NCBI GenBank assembly: GCA_009746045.1 | Contig: RPFO01000312.1 | Span: forward strand, 268,001 to 332,000 | Length of the DNA: 64,000 nucleotides | Origin: Mesostigma viride | Lineage: Eukaryota; Streptophyta; Mesostigmatophyceae; Mesostigmatales; Mesostigmataceae | Direction: 5' to 3' | Shown: one piece after another, positions 51,770 through 62,300 of the stretch | Position numbering within the stretch: the first letter of the stretch is position 1 | How the letters are laid out: every line of letters begins with the position of its first letter | Made by a program: the position numbers and the translations under genes | Notes under the pieces: model-generated | Database searches by the model: none | Told to the model about the DNA's origin: nothing | Seen by the model: the letters and a program-made list of their open reading frames with translations, nothing else

Positions 51770-52382
51770 AAAGAAACAATTGCGGATCATTGCCTGCCTA
51801 GCTTGCTTAAGGCATGGCCCGCCGACACACAAGCTGACATCATCCTAAATGAATTAACACCGGCATGCGTCACACACCGGCCTGAACAGTGCTGAAAACG
51901 CCACTACAAACAGCGTGGCCACGCACCCCCAGGCTAGTGCGTTAACCGTACAGGTAGTTGTACAAGGTTCCCAAGACTAACAAACATAAAACGCGCCCAT
52001 CGACCCCTTGGGCCGGTCCGAATCCACTTTACAATAATTAATCACGACTCACTAAATAACCCAAATCAGCCAAAGATTCGGTAAGCAACCAGCCGACCCT
52101 ACAGGTCCCCACCTAACCTCAGCTGGTGCAACCAAACACGAATCTTTGCAAGTGAAGTCGTATAAAACCTACAATTAATTTTCTCGGACCGCTAATTAAT
52201 AACCACCGACCCTTATAAACAACCGGGTCATCCAAGGAAAATTCGGGCGAGCAGGAAACCCTTTGTACAAATCGAATTAGTCAGCCCATGTCGCAGACAG
52301 CCTTCCACATCCAGGCCAAGGCATGGCGGCCTTATCTTTCCCGCATGCGTTAATTAAACTATATTCAGAGAAAACCGATTAA
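51770..52382 (+). repeat. 613-bp direct repeat, left copy
   Basis: Starts AAAGAAACAATTGCGGATCA and ends GAAAACCGATTAA. No ORF of note. Confidence 0.96.
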
Positions 52383-53340
52383 GATCACTCAGCTCCCAAG
52401 AAGACCAGCATTTGATTGAATACAATAAGTGGAGCCCTGCCACAAATGCAGCAGTTAACAGTGGCCTTAAGGTTTCTCAATCCGCACGCGGAAGCAAGAA
52501 GCCTCCACCCAATTACCCCCCCTGGCGCCAACCCCATTGCGCCGATTAAACTCATGACCACCGTGCGCGAAAGAGCGTGTCGCAACATCTTAAATGGCGA
52601 CTCAGCCCGCGCTAGGCTATATTAACCCCCGCAGGGGCCCGCTGGTTACAATGCGACACAAGCCGGTGACCACCCCAAAAGCAAGCCCTCAAAAAGAGCC
52701 AGCATTTCGCAATTCCGGAACCGTCCAAAAAGGAAAGAGGTTTTACGACACCATAATAGACTGAGCCGCGCAGCAGGTGCTGAGACGAAAAGGAACGACA
52801 AAGGTCTGGCGTAGCCTCGCCTCCCTGAGACGCCCTCCCCAACTCGAGTCTCGCAATAGGGAAATTTCTAGCTTCGGAGCGCAACTCTCGCGCGGCTCCT
52901 ATTGTCCCCAACCACCCCTCCTCGGCAGGGGCAGCTGGACAACTGACCTGCCGCCACAAAAAATATTTTATGACAAAAAAAGTCGTTGCTGACAGGATCC
53001 TGGTTCGGGACCTTTTGAATCCAGGTCACGTCCCACGCACCATCGCACGGTGGCAAGCCTGCGATGTGACACTAGAGCTGTTTTAGAAACTTATAAACAG
53101 CTCCGCCGAAGCTGGCCAAACCGCCGGAGTAACGCCCCATCCTTCGCCCATGTCAAAAAGACCCGCAGCCGGGGAAAACGACATGGGGGTAAATTTAAAT
53201 TTTCTTTCCGTTGCACGACCAACTATACTATGCTTGGTCGAACAACTTAGCGGTTGTGCCACCATCTGCCTCGGCTACAAGACAGATGCAACCCGCGCTA
53301 GAATGTGCAATTTTGCACAGGCGGCCATTGCCGCCATTGG
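52383..53340. other. Interior of the 613-bp repeat element
   Basis: Short ORFs only (the longest is a 115-codon minus frame at 52959-52612, not recognised). Confidence 0.6.
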
Positions 53341-53953
53341 AAAGAAACAATTGCGGATCATTGCCTGCCTAGCTTGCTTAAGGCATGGCCCGCCGACACA
53401 CAAGCTGACATCATCCTAAATGAATTAACACCGGCATGCGTCACACACCGGCCTGAACAGTGCTGAAAACGCCACTACAAACAGCGTGGCCACGCACCCC
53501 CAGGCTAGTGCGTTAACCGTACAGGTAGTTGTACAAGGTTCCCAAGACTAACAAACATAAAACGCGCCCATCGACCCCTTGGGCCGGTCCGAATCCACTT
53601 TACAATAATTAATCACGACTCACTAAATAACCCAAATCAGCCAAAGATTCGGTAAGCAACCAGCCGACCCTACAGGTCCCCACCTAACCTCAGCTGGTGC
53701 AACCAAACACGAATCTTTGCAAGTGAAGTCGTATAAAACCTACAATTAATTTTCTCGGACCGCTAATTAATAACCACCGACCCTTATAAACAACCGGGTC
53801 ATCCAAGGAAAATTCGGGCGAGCAGGAAACCCTTTGTACAAATCGAATTAGTCAGCCCATGTCGCAGACAGCCTTCCACATCCAGGCCAAGGCATGGCGG
53901 CCTTATCTTTCCCGCATGCGTTAATTAAACTATATTCAGAGAAAACCGATTAA
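53341..53953 (+). repeat. 613-bp direct repeat, right copy
   Basis: Same sequence as 51770-52382. Confidence 0.96.
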
Positions 53954-54300
53954 ATTATAACATGCCTCCGTTGGGAGATCATGTAGCACATATTCCTTCA
54001 TGGGTGGTGGAGGTGGAGGAAGCCGCGTAATCGAACTACCCTAACTCTAAGCTATCTAGTCTAGAAAACCCTAACTACACTACTCAGCAAAACGCCCCTT
54101 CCTCTTGGGGGGGGGTGGCTTGTCCACAGGGGCTGGCGTGTGAGCCTGGACAATCTTCTGCCACCGCTTCTTGTTCTGCATGGCAGTCCAAAGAAGGGAG
54201 AGGGAGTGGATGCGGTGTTCAAACTGGGCTGGGACCACTAGGTCGGCCAGCAACATCTGGGTGTAGTTCATGGCAGGTTTACCTAGCTTCCTCAACCTTC
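53954..54300 (-). mobile_element. LINE 3' end, family B copy 3 (best preserved)
   Basis: On the minus strand an intact C-terminal coding end from about 54300 to 54080: NYTQMLLADLVVPAQFEHR, IHSLSLLWTAMQNKKRWQK and a stop after PKRKGRFAE. Then the 3' UTR (about 100 bases) with the hairpin at 53984-53960 and the start of the tail, which is interrupted by the 2.2 kb element. Confidence 0.88.
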
Positions 54301-55117
54301 TATAATACATATTCTTACAAGATATCCTTTGAATAGGGATATCCATGCATGGACTACTCTAGCATGCGCCGATGTGCCTTCACCGAAATTGCATGGAGAA
54401 CACGGGAGCATGAACGAGCTGGACTTTGAGATCCTGCGCCTAAGGCTATGTTGCCCTGTAAGGACTGGGCTGCGGCTGGGGGCTGCATTTAAGTGGCGAG
54501 GAATCGTCCGCTGCCCCCACGATCCCACGCTCGGTGGAAGCTTGTAGCACAATTTAGCGCGCGGTGAAATCCTAATGGAGGCACAAGTTTTAAAAGAAAA
54601 GAACGGAGATATAATGGAGCTGCATGGATCATCGGCTGGAGGCTGGGCGGAAGGACCGGAACGGGGTGGGCTGGTTGGCCTCCTTTTGGGACATGACGGT
54701 GCTGACGATGTTTTTCTGTGACCAGATGAGAATGCCCAAACATCATCCCACCAACACCAATCGTGGCATGCAGTGGGTGCATTAGTCACACATAACCACG
54801 TTGCGCTACTATAGCCACGTTGCTCAACGGCCACACTACTGCCACGTATGACACACCACTGAAAGCTAGTCAAGTTACTGTACAGCATGAGACTTGGCGT
54901 ATCCGGTGCAGAAACAAACACAAAGGTTGCCATCAACTTGCCACCATGCTAAGTACACGTGTGCTAAGCAACTGACAGAAAAGGCCTCTATAACATAATC
55001 AGGTGTGGCATCAACAGCCCATCTTGAGGATAATGGCAAAAGCACATGTGATGCACCTAGTTCGCAAATGTAACACCACCGAGGCGCCATGTAAACGGGT
55101 GCAGCAAAAAAATCACC
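54301..55117. other. No gene recognised
   Basis: A 214-codon minus frame (54936-54292) overlaps the LINE end and shows no domain; considered chance. Confidence 0.45.
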
Positions 55118-55780
55118 ATGTCAGAGCTCATAGAGACAAAGCGGCAGCCTTCAACAACACTAGCCCTGGCCCATTCTTTCGTCCGACAATATCAGCAAAC
55201 AGATAACCTCGGCGGTACCAATATGATGAAACAGGTCATCGAAGGGAGAGATCTATGGCGCATGCCCAACAAAACAGAACTAAATGCGCCATGTTCCTTT
55301 GGCGGCAAGCTTAGCGGTGGGCGTGCCCTCACCACATGCACCAAGGACTTGTGTGTGGCTAGGCCAACAGCCCTGGGATGCTGCACGGCGGCATATAAAC
55401 ACCTGAAAGTCCTTCTTACATGTGCGCATATCACCAACCATGTGGCAAGCGTAGCCCGGGTCTCAGCCCCTCTATTCCAGAACCCATATATGCTGCTGCC
55501 TCACAAATCAGAACACCCCAAGCACACAAAAACGCAAGCTTATCGCCCCAACCCCAACACTCAGCAGAGGCTCTTCCCACGACTCGCTTATCCGTGCTCC
55601 CAACAGCTAGCCCAACACCTGCACGACAACGCGACCCATGCCGCCGCACAGCTAGCGCTGGCTGCTCCCCTGCTGAGAGCCACCCGTTCCGTGCCACCTG
55701 TACCTTGGTGGCAAGGCACTGTGGTGGCGTCGCATTTGGGTTCTGACTTTGTGGCAGCTGTCAGAGATAACTTTCTTTAG
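55118..55780 (+). CDS. Unassigned 220-codon ORF
   Basis: Starts MSELIETKRQPSTTLALAHS and ends at a TAG just before a minisatellite. Composition is mixed, without a domain, signal peptide or membrane helix that I recognise. Base composition is lower in GC than that of the host exons, so it may be a chance ORF or repeat-derived. Confidence 0.2.
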   Translation: MSELIETKRQPSTTLALAHSFVRQYQQTDNLGGTNMMKQVIEGRDLWRMPNKTELNAPCSFGGKLSGGRALTTCTKDLCVARPTALGCCTAAYKHLKVLLTCAHITNHVASVARVSAPLFQNPYMLLPHKSEHPKHTKTQAYRPNPNTQQRLFPRLAYPCSQQLAQHLHDNATHAAAQLALAAPLLRATRSVPPVPWWQGTVVASHLGSDFVAAVRDNFL

Positions 55781-55786
55781 CGGTCC

Positions 55787-55985
55787 GCACAGAAGACAGA
55801 TGACCACCTTCCCAGCGGTGCGCAAAGAAGACAGATGACCACCTTCCCAGCGGTGCGCACAGAAGACAGATGACCACCTTCCCAGCGGTGCGTACAGAAG
55901 ACAGATGACCCCCTTCCCACACAGAAGACAGATGACCCCCTTCCCAGCGGTGCGTACAGAAGATAGAGATGACCACCTTCCCAGG
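55787..55985 (+). repeat. 35-bp minisatellite
   Basis: About five and a half units of GAAGACAGATGACCACCTTC plus CCAGCGGTGCGCACA-type; one unit has an eight-base deletion. Confidence 0.93.
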
Positions 55986-56386
55986 GTCTACACCCCCCTT
56001 TCCATGTATAAGATTGGGGTCCGGCCGACCCAGGGCTGCGATCTTAAACCTGAAATGAAAACCAGGGCTGAAAATCTGAAACATCAAGTAGGTACATACC
56101 CCCTCCTTCCTTGCAAACCACTGACCGCTACAGCGCTACTTAGAAGCCTTTGGTGCCTACTTTAAGATCTTTTTGCCCACAACCAGCCCTGCGATCTTAA
56201 ACAAGAAATTCCAAAATCCAGGGTCTCAAGGTCTTAAACCTGAGAATCTTAAACCTCAAAGGGGGGGTGTACACCCACAGGGGCCACATTGCGTGACCCT
56301 TCCAGCCAGACCCCCTGCGCCAAGACAACCTACATAATCAGATTATGCCCCACGGCTCACCTGCGGTCCAGTGCCCCACGACCCAC
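55986..56386. other. Probable intron or 3' part of the minus-strand gene
   Basis: Short dispersed GCGATCTTAAAC and AATCTTAAACCT repeats (56038-56262). No exon with a consistent phase could be set here. Confidence 0.4.
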
Positions 56387-59300
56387 CTTGTAGTCGGTCC
56401 AGTGCTGTGAGCGGGCCACCGCCTGCTGCAGGTCGGCGTAGGAGGGGTAGCGCTTGCACCAGCGCAGCCAGTCGGCCAGGGCGGGGCTGCGCACAATGAC
56501 TGGGTTGGGGGAAGGGGTGAGGAATGGGGTGGGCAGGGGCCATCAGGGGGGGGACAAGAAGCACAAATGAGAGCAAACTCAGGTGAGCGGACGATGTATG
56601 GTACAAGGACAAAGGTGGCAGGCGAGCGAGGTGTGGGCTGCATGGCAGCACTGGGCCGTGCAGGGACCTTCCACCGCCATACTTGTGCAAAAATCCATCG
56701 CAATGGCGTGCCGGCTGCTGGCTGCAGGACACGACCCACATGGTGCCACAAGGGACAGCGGGGTGTGGAGAGAGCTAGGTGGTGTGGGCGACGGTCACAA
56801 GCATAGAAACCCACATACAGAGAGGGCTGCTCACCGAAACAGAGCGGGTACATGAAGCCGTCCCTGAGGATGTATTAATCACGAAGGGTTAGGAAGAACA
56901 TCCTGGAATGTGCGGATATCTTGCATAGATAGCTAACACAAAGGGAAAGGTGAGGACGGTGCGATAAACCAACTCGATTATGAGGTTAATATAGAAATAA
57001 AGCCACAACTCAAATGGGACCTGCATCACAGCAACCACACGCGAGGACACTAACATAATAATCGAGCCCAACACGTCTAGAGAGGTCAGAACTGGGAACG
57101 ATGGACGAGCAGCCAACAACTGAAGTGTGAGAATGGTCGGTGTTAATGCCGAGCCAGATAACTGACGCAGTAGAGCCTAAAGGCTCAGTAGATGCTGACC
57201 GACAAGCGCACAAACCACGTGACAAGGAACACAGAATGTGGGTAGCTGCCTCGTCATAATAGTCACAAGATGTATCCCCTAGTCCCTTACATACGTCACA
57301 TCAACCTAGACAGCGCCTATGGCACGAGGTATACGGTGCTTTGGTATAGGAGACGGCCAACCATTCAGGCTGCGTGGCAAACTCGGTGCGCGCGGTCTAA
57401 AAATAGGAGCGCGCGCAGCCATGCCCTCACAGGTGGCGAAGTCGGTGCGGGATAGTGCGAAGAGCGTGACTGCGCTGGCAGCAACAATGGAGGCGCTGTT
57501 GGGGCAGTCGTACAGGAGGCCGATCTCGCCGAAGTGGTCGCCAACGTGCAGCATGCCGATGTCCACCACCCGGTACTGGTGGGGGTGGAGAGGGAGAGGA
57601 GAGCGGAGGGGGATGGAGAGAGAGGGGGTGTGGGGGTGCAGACACAGAGGGGGGAGGGAAAGGGGGAGGATGGGACAGAGAGAGGGGGGGGGGATGGAGA
57701 GAGGGAAGGCGTGTGGAGAGAGGGAGGGGCGAGGTCCAATTCTCTTGAAACACATACCGTGAATATAACCTGAAACACATGCGGAACATAGCCTCAAGAT
57801 TTCCAGGTTGTCATACAAAAGCTATCCAAGGCAGCTTTCTCCATCCCATCGTATACAAAAGCTATCCAAGACAGCTTTCTCCATCCCATCGTACACAAAA
57901 GCTATCCAAGGCAGCTTTCTCCATCCCATCGTACACAAAAGCTATCGAAGGCAGCTTTCTCCATCCCATCGTATACAAAAGCCATCCAAGACAGCTTTCT
58001 CCATCCCATCGTATACAAAAGCTATCCAAGGCAGCTTTCTCCATCCCATCGTACACAAAAGCCATCCAAGGCAGCTTTCTCCATCCCATCGTACACAAAA
58101 GCTATCCAAGGCAGCTTTCTCCATCCCATCGTACACAAAAGCCATCCAAGGCAGCTTTCTCCATCCCATCGTACACAAAAGCTATCCAAGGCAGCTTTCT
58201 CCATCCCATCATATACAAAAGCTATCCAAGGCAGCTTTCTCCATCCCATCGTACACAAAAGCTATCCAAGGCAGCTTTCTCCATCCCATCGTACACAAAA
58301 GCTATCCAAGGCAGCTTTCTCCATCCCATGGTACACAAAAGCCATCCAAGGCAGCTTTCTCCATCCCATCATATACAAAAGCTACCCAAGGCAGCTTTCT
58401 CCATCCCATCGTACACAAAAGCTATCCAAGGCAGCTTTCTCCATCCCATCGTGCACAAAAGCTATCCAAGGCAGCTTTCTCCATCCCATCATATACAAAA
58501 GCTATCCAAGGCAGCTTTCTCCATCCCATTGTACACAAAAGCTATCCAAGGCAGCTTTCTCCATCCCATCGTACACAAAAGCTATCCAAGGCAGCTTTCT
58601 CCATCCCATCGTACACAAAAGCTATCCAAGGCAGCTTTCTCCATCCCATCGTACACAAAAGCTATCCAAGGCAGCTTTCCCCATCCCATCGTATACAAAA
58701 GCTATCCAAGGCAGCTTTCTCCATCCCATCATATACAAAAGCTATCCAAGGCAGCTTTCCCCATCCCATCGTATACAAAAGCTATCCAAGGCAGCTTTCT
58801 CCATCCCATCGTATACAAAAGCTATCCAAGGCAGCTTTCTCCATCCCATCGTATACAAAAGCTATCGAAGGCAGCTTTCTCCATCCCATCGTACACACAA
58901 TATCATGAATGTCAGCCTAGGCAAGCAAAGTTTCCAAGTCAGCTTGTCCGTTGAATGTTAGCCTACGCAAGCAAAGTTTCCTAGTCAGCTGTCCATTGAC
59001 TGTTAGCCTGCGCAAGCAAAGTTTTGTAGTCAGCTTGTCCGTTGAATGTTAGCCTAGGCAAGCAAAGTTTTGTAGTCAGCTTGTCCGTTGAATGTTAGCC
59101 TACGCAAGCAAAGTTTCCTAGTCAGCTTATCGGTTGAATGTGAGCCTAGGCAAGCAAAGTTTTGTAGTCAGCTTGTCCGTTGAATGTTAGCCTACGCAAG
59201 CAAAGTTTCCTAGTCAGCTTATCGGTTGAATGTGAGCCTAGGCAAGCAAAGTTTTGTAGTCAGCTTGTCCGTTGAATGTTAGCCTACGCAAGCAAAGTTT

Positions 59301-62300
59301 TGCTGTCAGCTTATCCGTTGAATGTTAGCCTACGCAAGCAAAGTTCCCTAGTCAGCTGTCCACTGACTGTTAGCCTGCGCAAGCAAAGTTCAGCTTGTCC
59401 GTTGAATGTTAGCCTACGCAAGCAAAGTTTCATAGTAAGCTTATCGGTTAAATGTTAGCCTAGGCAAGCAAAGTTTCGTAGTCAGCTTGTCCGTTGAATG
59501 TTAGCCTAGGTAAGCAAAGTTTCCAAGTCAGCTTGTCTGTTGAATGTTAGCCTACGCAAGCACAGTTTCCTAGTCAGCTTGTCCGTTGAATGTTAGCCTA
59601 GGCAAGCAAAGTTCCCTAGTAAGCGTATCCGTTGAATGTTAGCCTAGGCAAGCAAAGTTTCATAGTCAGCTTATTCGTTGAATGTTGGCCTAGGCAAGCA
59701 AAGTTCCCTAGTAAGCTTATCCGCAGTATCCCGGCCACCGGCGCCATCCATGCGTCCCGATGAAGTTGCAGCTGGGCCACTGCTCCCGTGCACAGCACAG
59801 CATTGCGTGACACAACAGGGACTGCCTATGCTGGCGCACGTACGCACACATCCCTTTGCCGAGGTGCCCATCCATTCATAGGTGCCATCCCTTCCTGAAG
59901 TGCTAGTGCACCCCATGTTTACGTGGCATCCCTTGCTGTTTGCAGATAGGTGCCGATAAATACATCCTGATCAGCGCCCACACACACATCCTGATCAGCG
60001 CCCACACACACATCCTCATCATCGCCCACACACACATCCTCATCAACGCCCACACAAACATCCTGATCAGCGCCCACACACACATCCTGATCAACGCCCA
60101 CACACACATCCTGATCAACGCCCACACGCACATCCTCATCAACGCCCACACACACATCCTGATCAACGCCCACACACACATCCTGATCAACGCCCACACA
60201 CACATCCTGATCAACGCCCACACACACATCCTGATCAACGCCCACACGCACATCCTCATCAACGCCCACACACACATCCTGATCAACGCCCACACACACA
60301 TCCTCATCAACGCCCATACACACATCCTGATCAACGCCCACACACACATCCTGATCAACGCCCACACAAACATCCTCATCAGCGCCCACACACACATCCT
60401 GATCAACGCCCACACACACATCCTGATCAACGCCCACACACACATCCTGATCAACGCCCACACACACATCCTCATCAACGCCCACACACACATCCTGATC
60501 AACGCCCACACACACATCCTGATCAGCGCCCATACATACCCTGCCCTGTCCTGCCCTGCTCTGCCCCGGCCCTTTAATTCATGGTATGTTATGTTTCAAG
60601 AGCCAATTAATGGCTATGGCACCAGATGCCTCATGAGCAGGTGCCCGGCCATCCTCTACACCATGGGAGCAGGCGTGGATGCCAGGTCACCAGAACACAG
60701 CACGGAAACAAACTATAAGAATACGAAACATCGTCAGAATGCGAGGCATGTGGTGCATCCGCACACGTGCCTTGCCGCGTCGCCCGCACGTGCAGCAGAT
60801 GCCACAGGGCACGGGGCTGCGGGGGCCGTCGCCCGAAGCGCTGCCCATCGAGTCCGCCCCGCCCGACGGCGAATCCAGCGACGCCACCCTGCCGTTTGGG
60901 GATGTGAAGGGCAAGCCGTTACCGGTGTCCACCACCAGCTGGCCTCTGCGGCGACAAGGCGCCTCGCGGTCGTCCCTGTACGATACCGAACGCTGCAGCT
61001 TGGCCACACCCAGGGCGCTGCCTTCGGCCTTGAGCGACGACACCGCAGGAGGTGGGCAAGCTGCCGCTGTAGCCGCCTGGGGCAGGGCCACCTGCCGTAG
61101 CGTGCTGTTGGTGCTCTTTGACCGCTGAAGAGTGGGTGCCTTGTCCTCCCACGCCCTGCGCACAGAAGAGGGGGCCGGTTCCGAGGTACGTCCCTGCACG
61201 CCCTGCAGGGTGGGCCCCCTGTGCAACGTGGTCGCGGTGCGACAGCTGGCGTCCTGGCCAGGCCCGGACTCTGTAGCCGACCAATCGGATCGCTTGGAGT
61301 GGGATGCGGGCGCGGTGGAGGGACGAACCTTACCCGATGTGAGGGAGGTGTGTGGCCGGTTGGGGCCTGAGGGGCGTGGCCGGCCTGGCACGCGTCACCG
61401 ACGACAGAGGCACATGTCACCGACGACATAGGCACATGTGACGGATGACAGAGGCAAAGTGTGACGGTGATGCACCGGCAATAGTAGCAAAGTCAAAGAG
61501 TAAAAAAACAACAACAGGAATAGAATGTGACATGATGGCAAAGAGTTATCGGAAGCTTGCAAGCAGTCACTGGACTTTTCAGCATATGTTGGCGTGTGAT
61601 AAGAACAGGAGCAGGGGATCACAATTGACGATGTCTTTGGACACATCGATGTCAGATAGCGTTTCCACGACAGCTGGCATTGCCATGGCAGATAGAATTA
61701 CTTGCGGTCATGGCCTCTAGTCATTGTATGGAGTCATTGCTTGTAGTCGTTGCTTGTAGTCATTCTTCGTAGTCATTCACAAACCATGATGCCGCTGTGA
61801 CACGATGTGGTCACATCTGCGGCCACATCTGCCATCCATTCGGAAGCTCCTCCGGCCACAACGCGGCTGTCGTCGAGAGTCGGAACCATTTCCAGGCTAC
61901 CTTGAGCGACTCCCCTACGGTCATCTACCGCTCACCGGTGACCACACTCGGACGCTCACACAGACACAACCCAACAAGATCCAGAACGGTATTCGTACTT
62001 GCAAACAGGGTGCCGTGCGGTGACTCACCAATGGTCGCCTCTGGCGCGATGCCGATGGCGCTCGGCGGGGCCCCTGGTCGCGGCGCCTCGATGCGCTTGA
62101 GCACCCTACAGGCGCCGCTTTTCACCAGGTAGAGAGCCTCGGGCCGCGTGCCCTCCTTGATGATCACTGCGCGCCGCCGCCACCGCCGTAACGACAGCAA
62201 CAAGGGTGAGTGCGTGCGCAGAAGCGCCCCCAGGACCGGCCCCACGTGCGCGCACACAGTCCCAGGCGTGGCCCACGCATCAGCACGGACGCAGTCACGT

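Larger units (their letters stand above)
51770..53953. mobile_element. 2.2 kb element with 613-bp direct terminal repeats (TRIM-like candidate)
   Basis: 51770-52382 and 53341-53953 appear identical by eye and enclose 958 bp without a recognisable gene. The whole unit separates a family B LINE from its (TTAAA)n tail, so it was inserted there. A TTAAA target duplication is possible, but the AT-rich tail makes its limits ambiguous. The repeat ends are not TG...CA, and no PBS or PPT is evident, so a classical LTR element is not proven; a Penelope-like arrangement or a tandem duplication with spacer are alternatives. Confidence 0.7.

Noticed and set aside
51770-53953. Hammerhead ribozyme in the 613-bp repeats (retrozyme idea)
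   Set aside because: The CTGATGA core was looked for on both strands of the repeat and not found.
54292-54936. 214-codon minus ORF
   Set aside because: Overlaps the LINE 3' end at its right part and shows no domain or consistent composition.
56835-56863. 29-base micro-exon of the CNB gene (GFMYPLCF)
   Set aside because: It has a CAG acceptor and GTGAGC donor and its 3' phase fits the next exon, but its 5' phase does not fit the exon ending at 57431. It would need an unseen extra exon.
56889-57119. Hydrophobic minus-strand ORF as a membrane segment of an ion channel
   Set aside because: AT-rich intron sequence gives hydrophobic codons by composition; no channel motif, and membrane segments are not expected after the CNB domain.
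57814-58897. A CRISPR-like array or a repetitive protein gene in the 40-bp repeats
   Set aside because: Units are head-to-tail with no spacers. The frames are open in two plus phases at once because the unit lacks stops, and the array lies inside a minus-strand intron.
59903-60533. 204-codon repeat ORFs on both strands
   Set aside because: A 24-bp tandem repeat keeps frames open; both strands and several frames are equally open.
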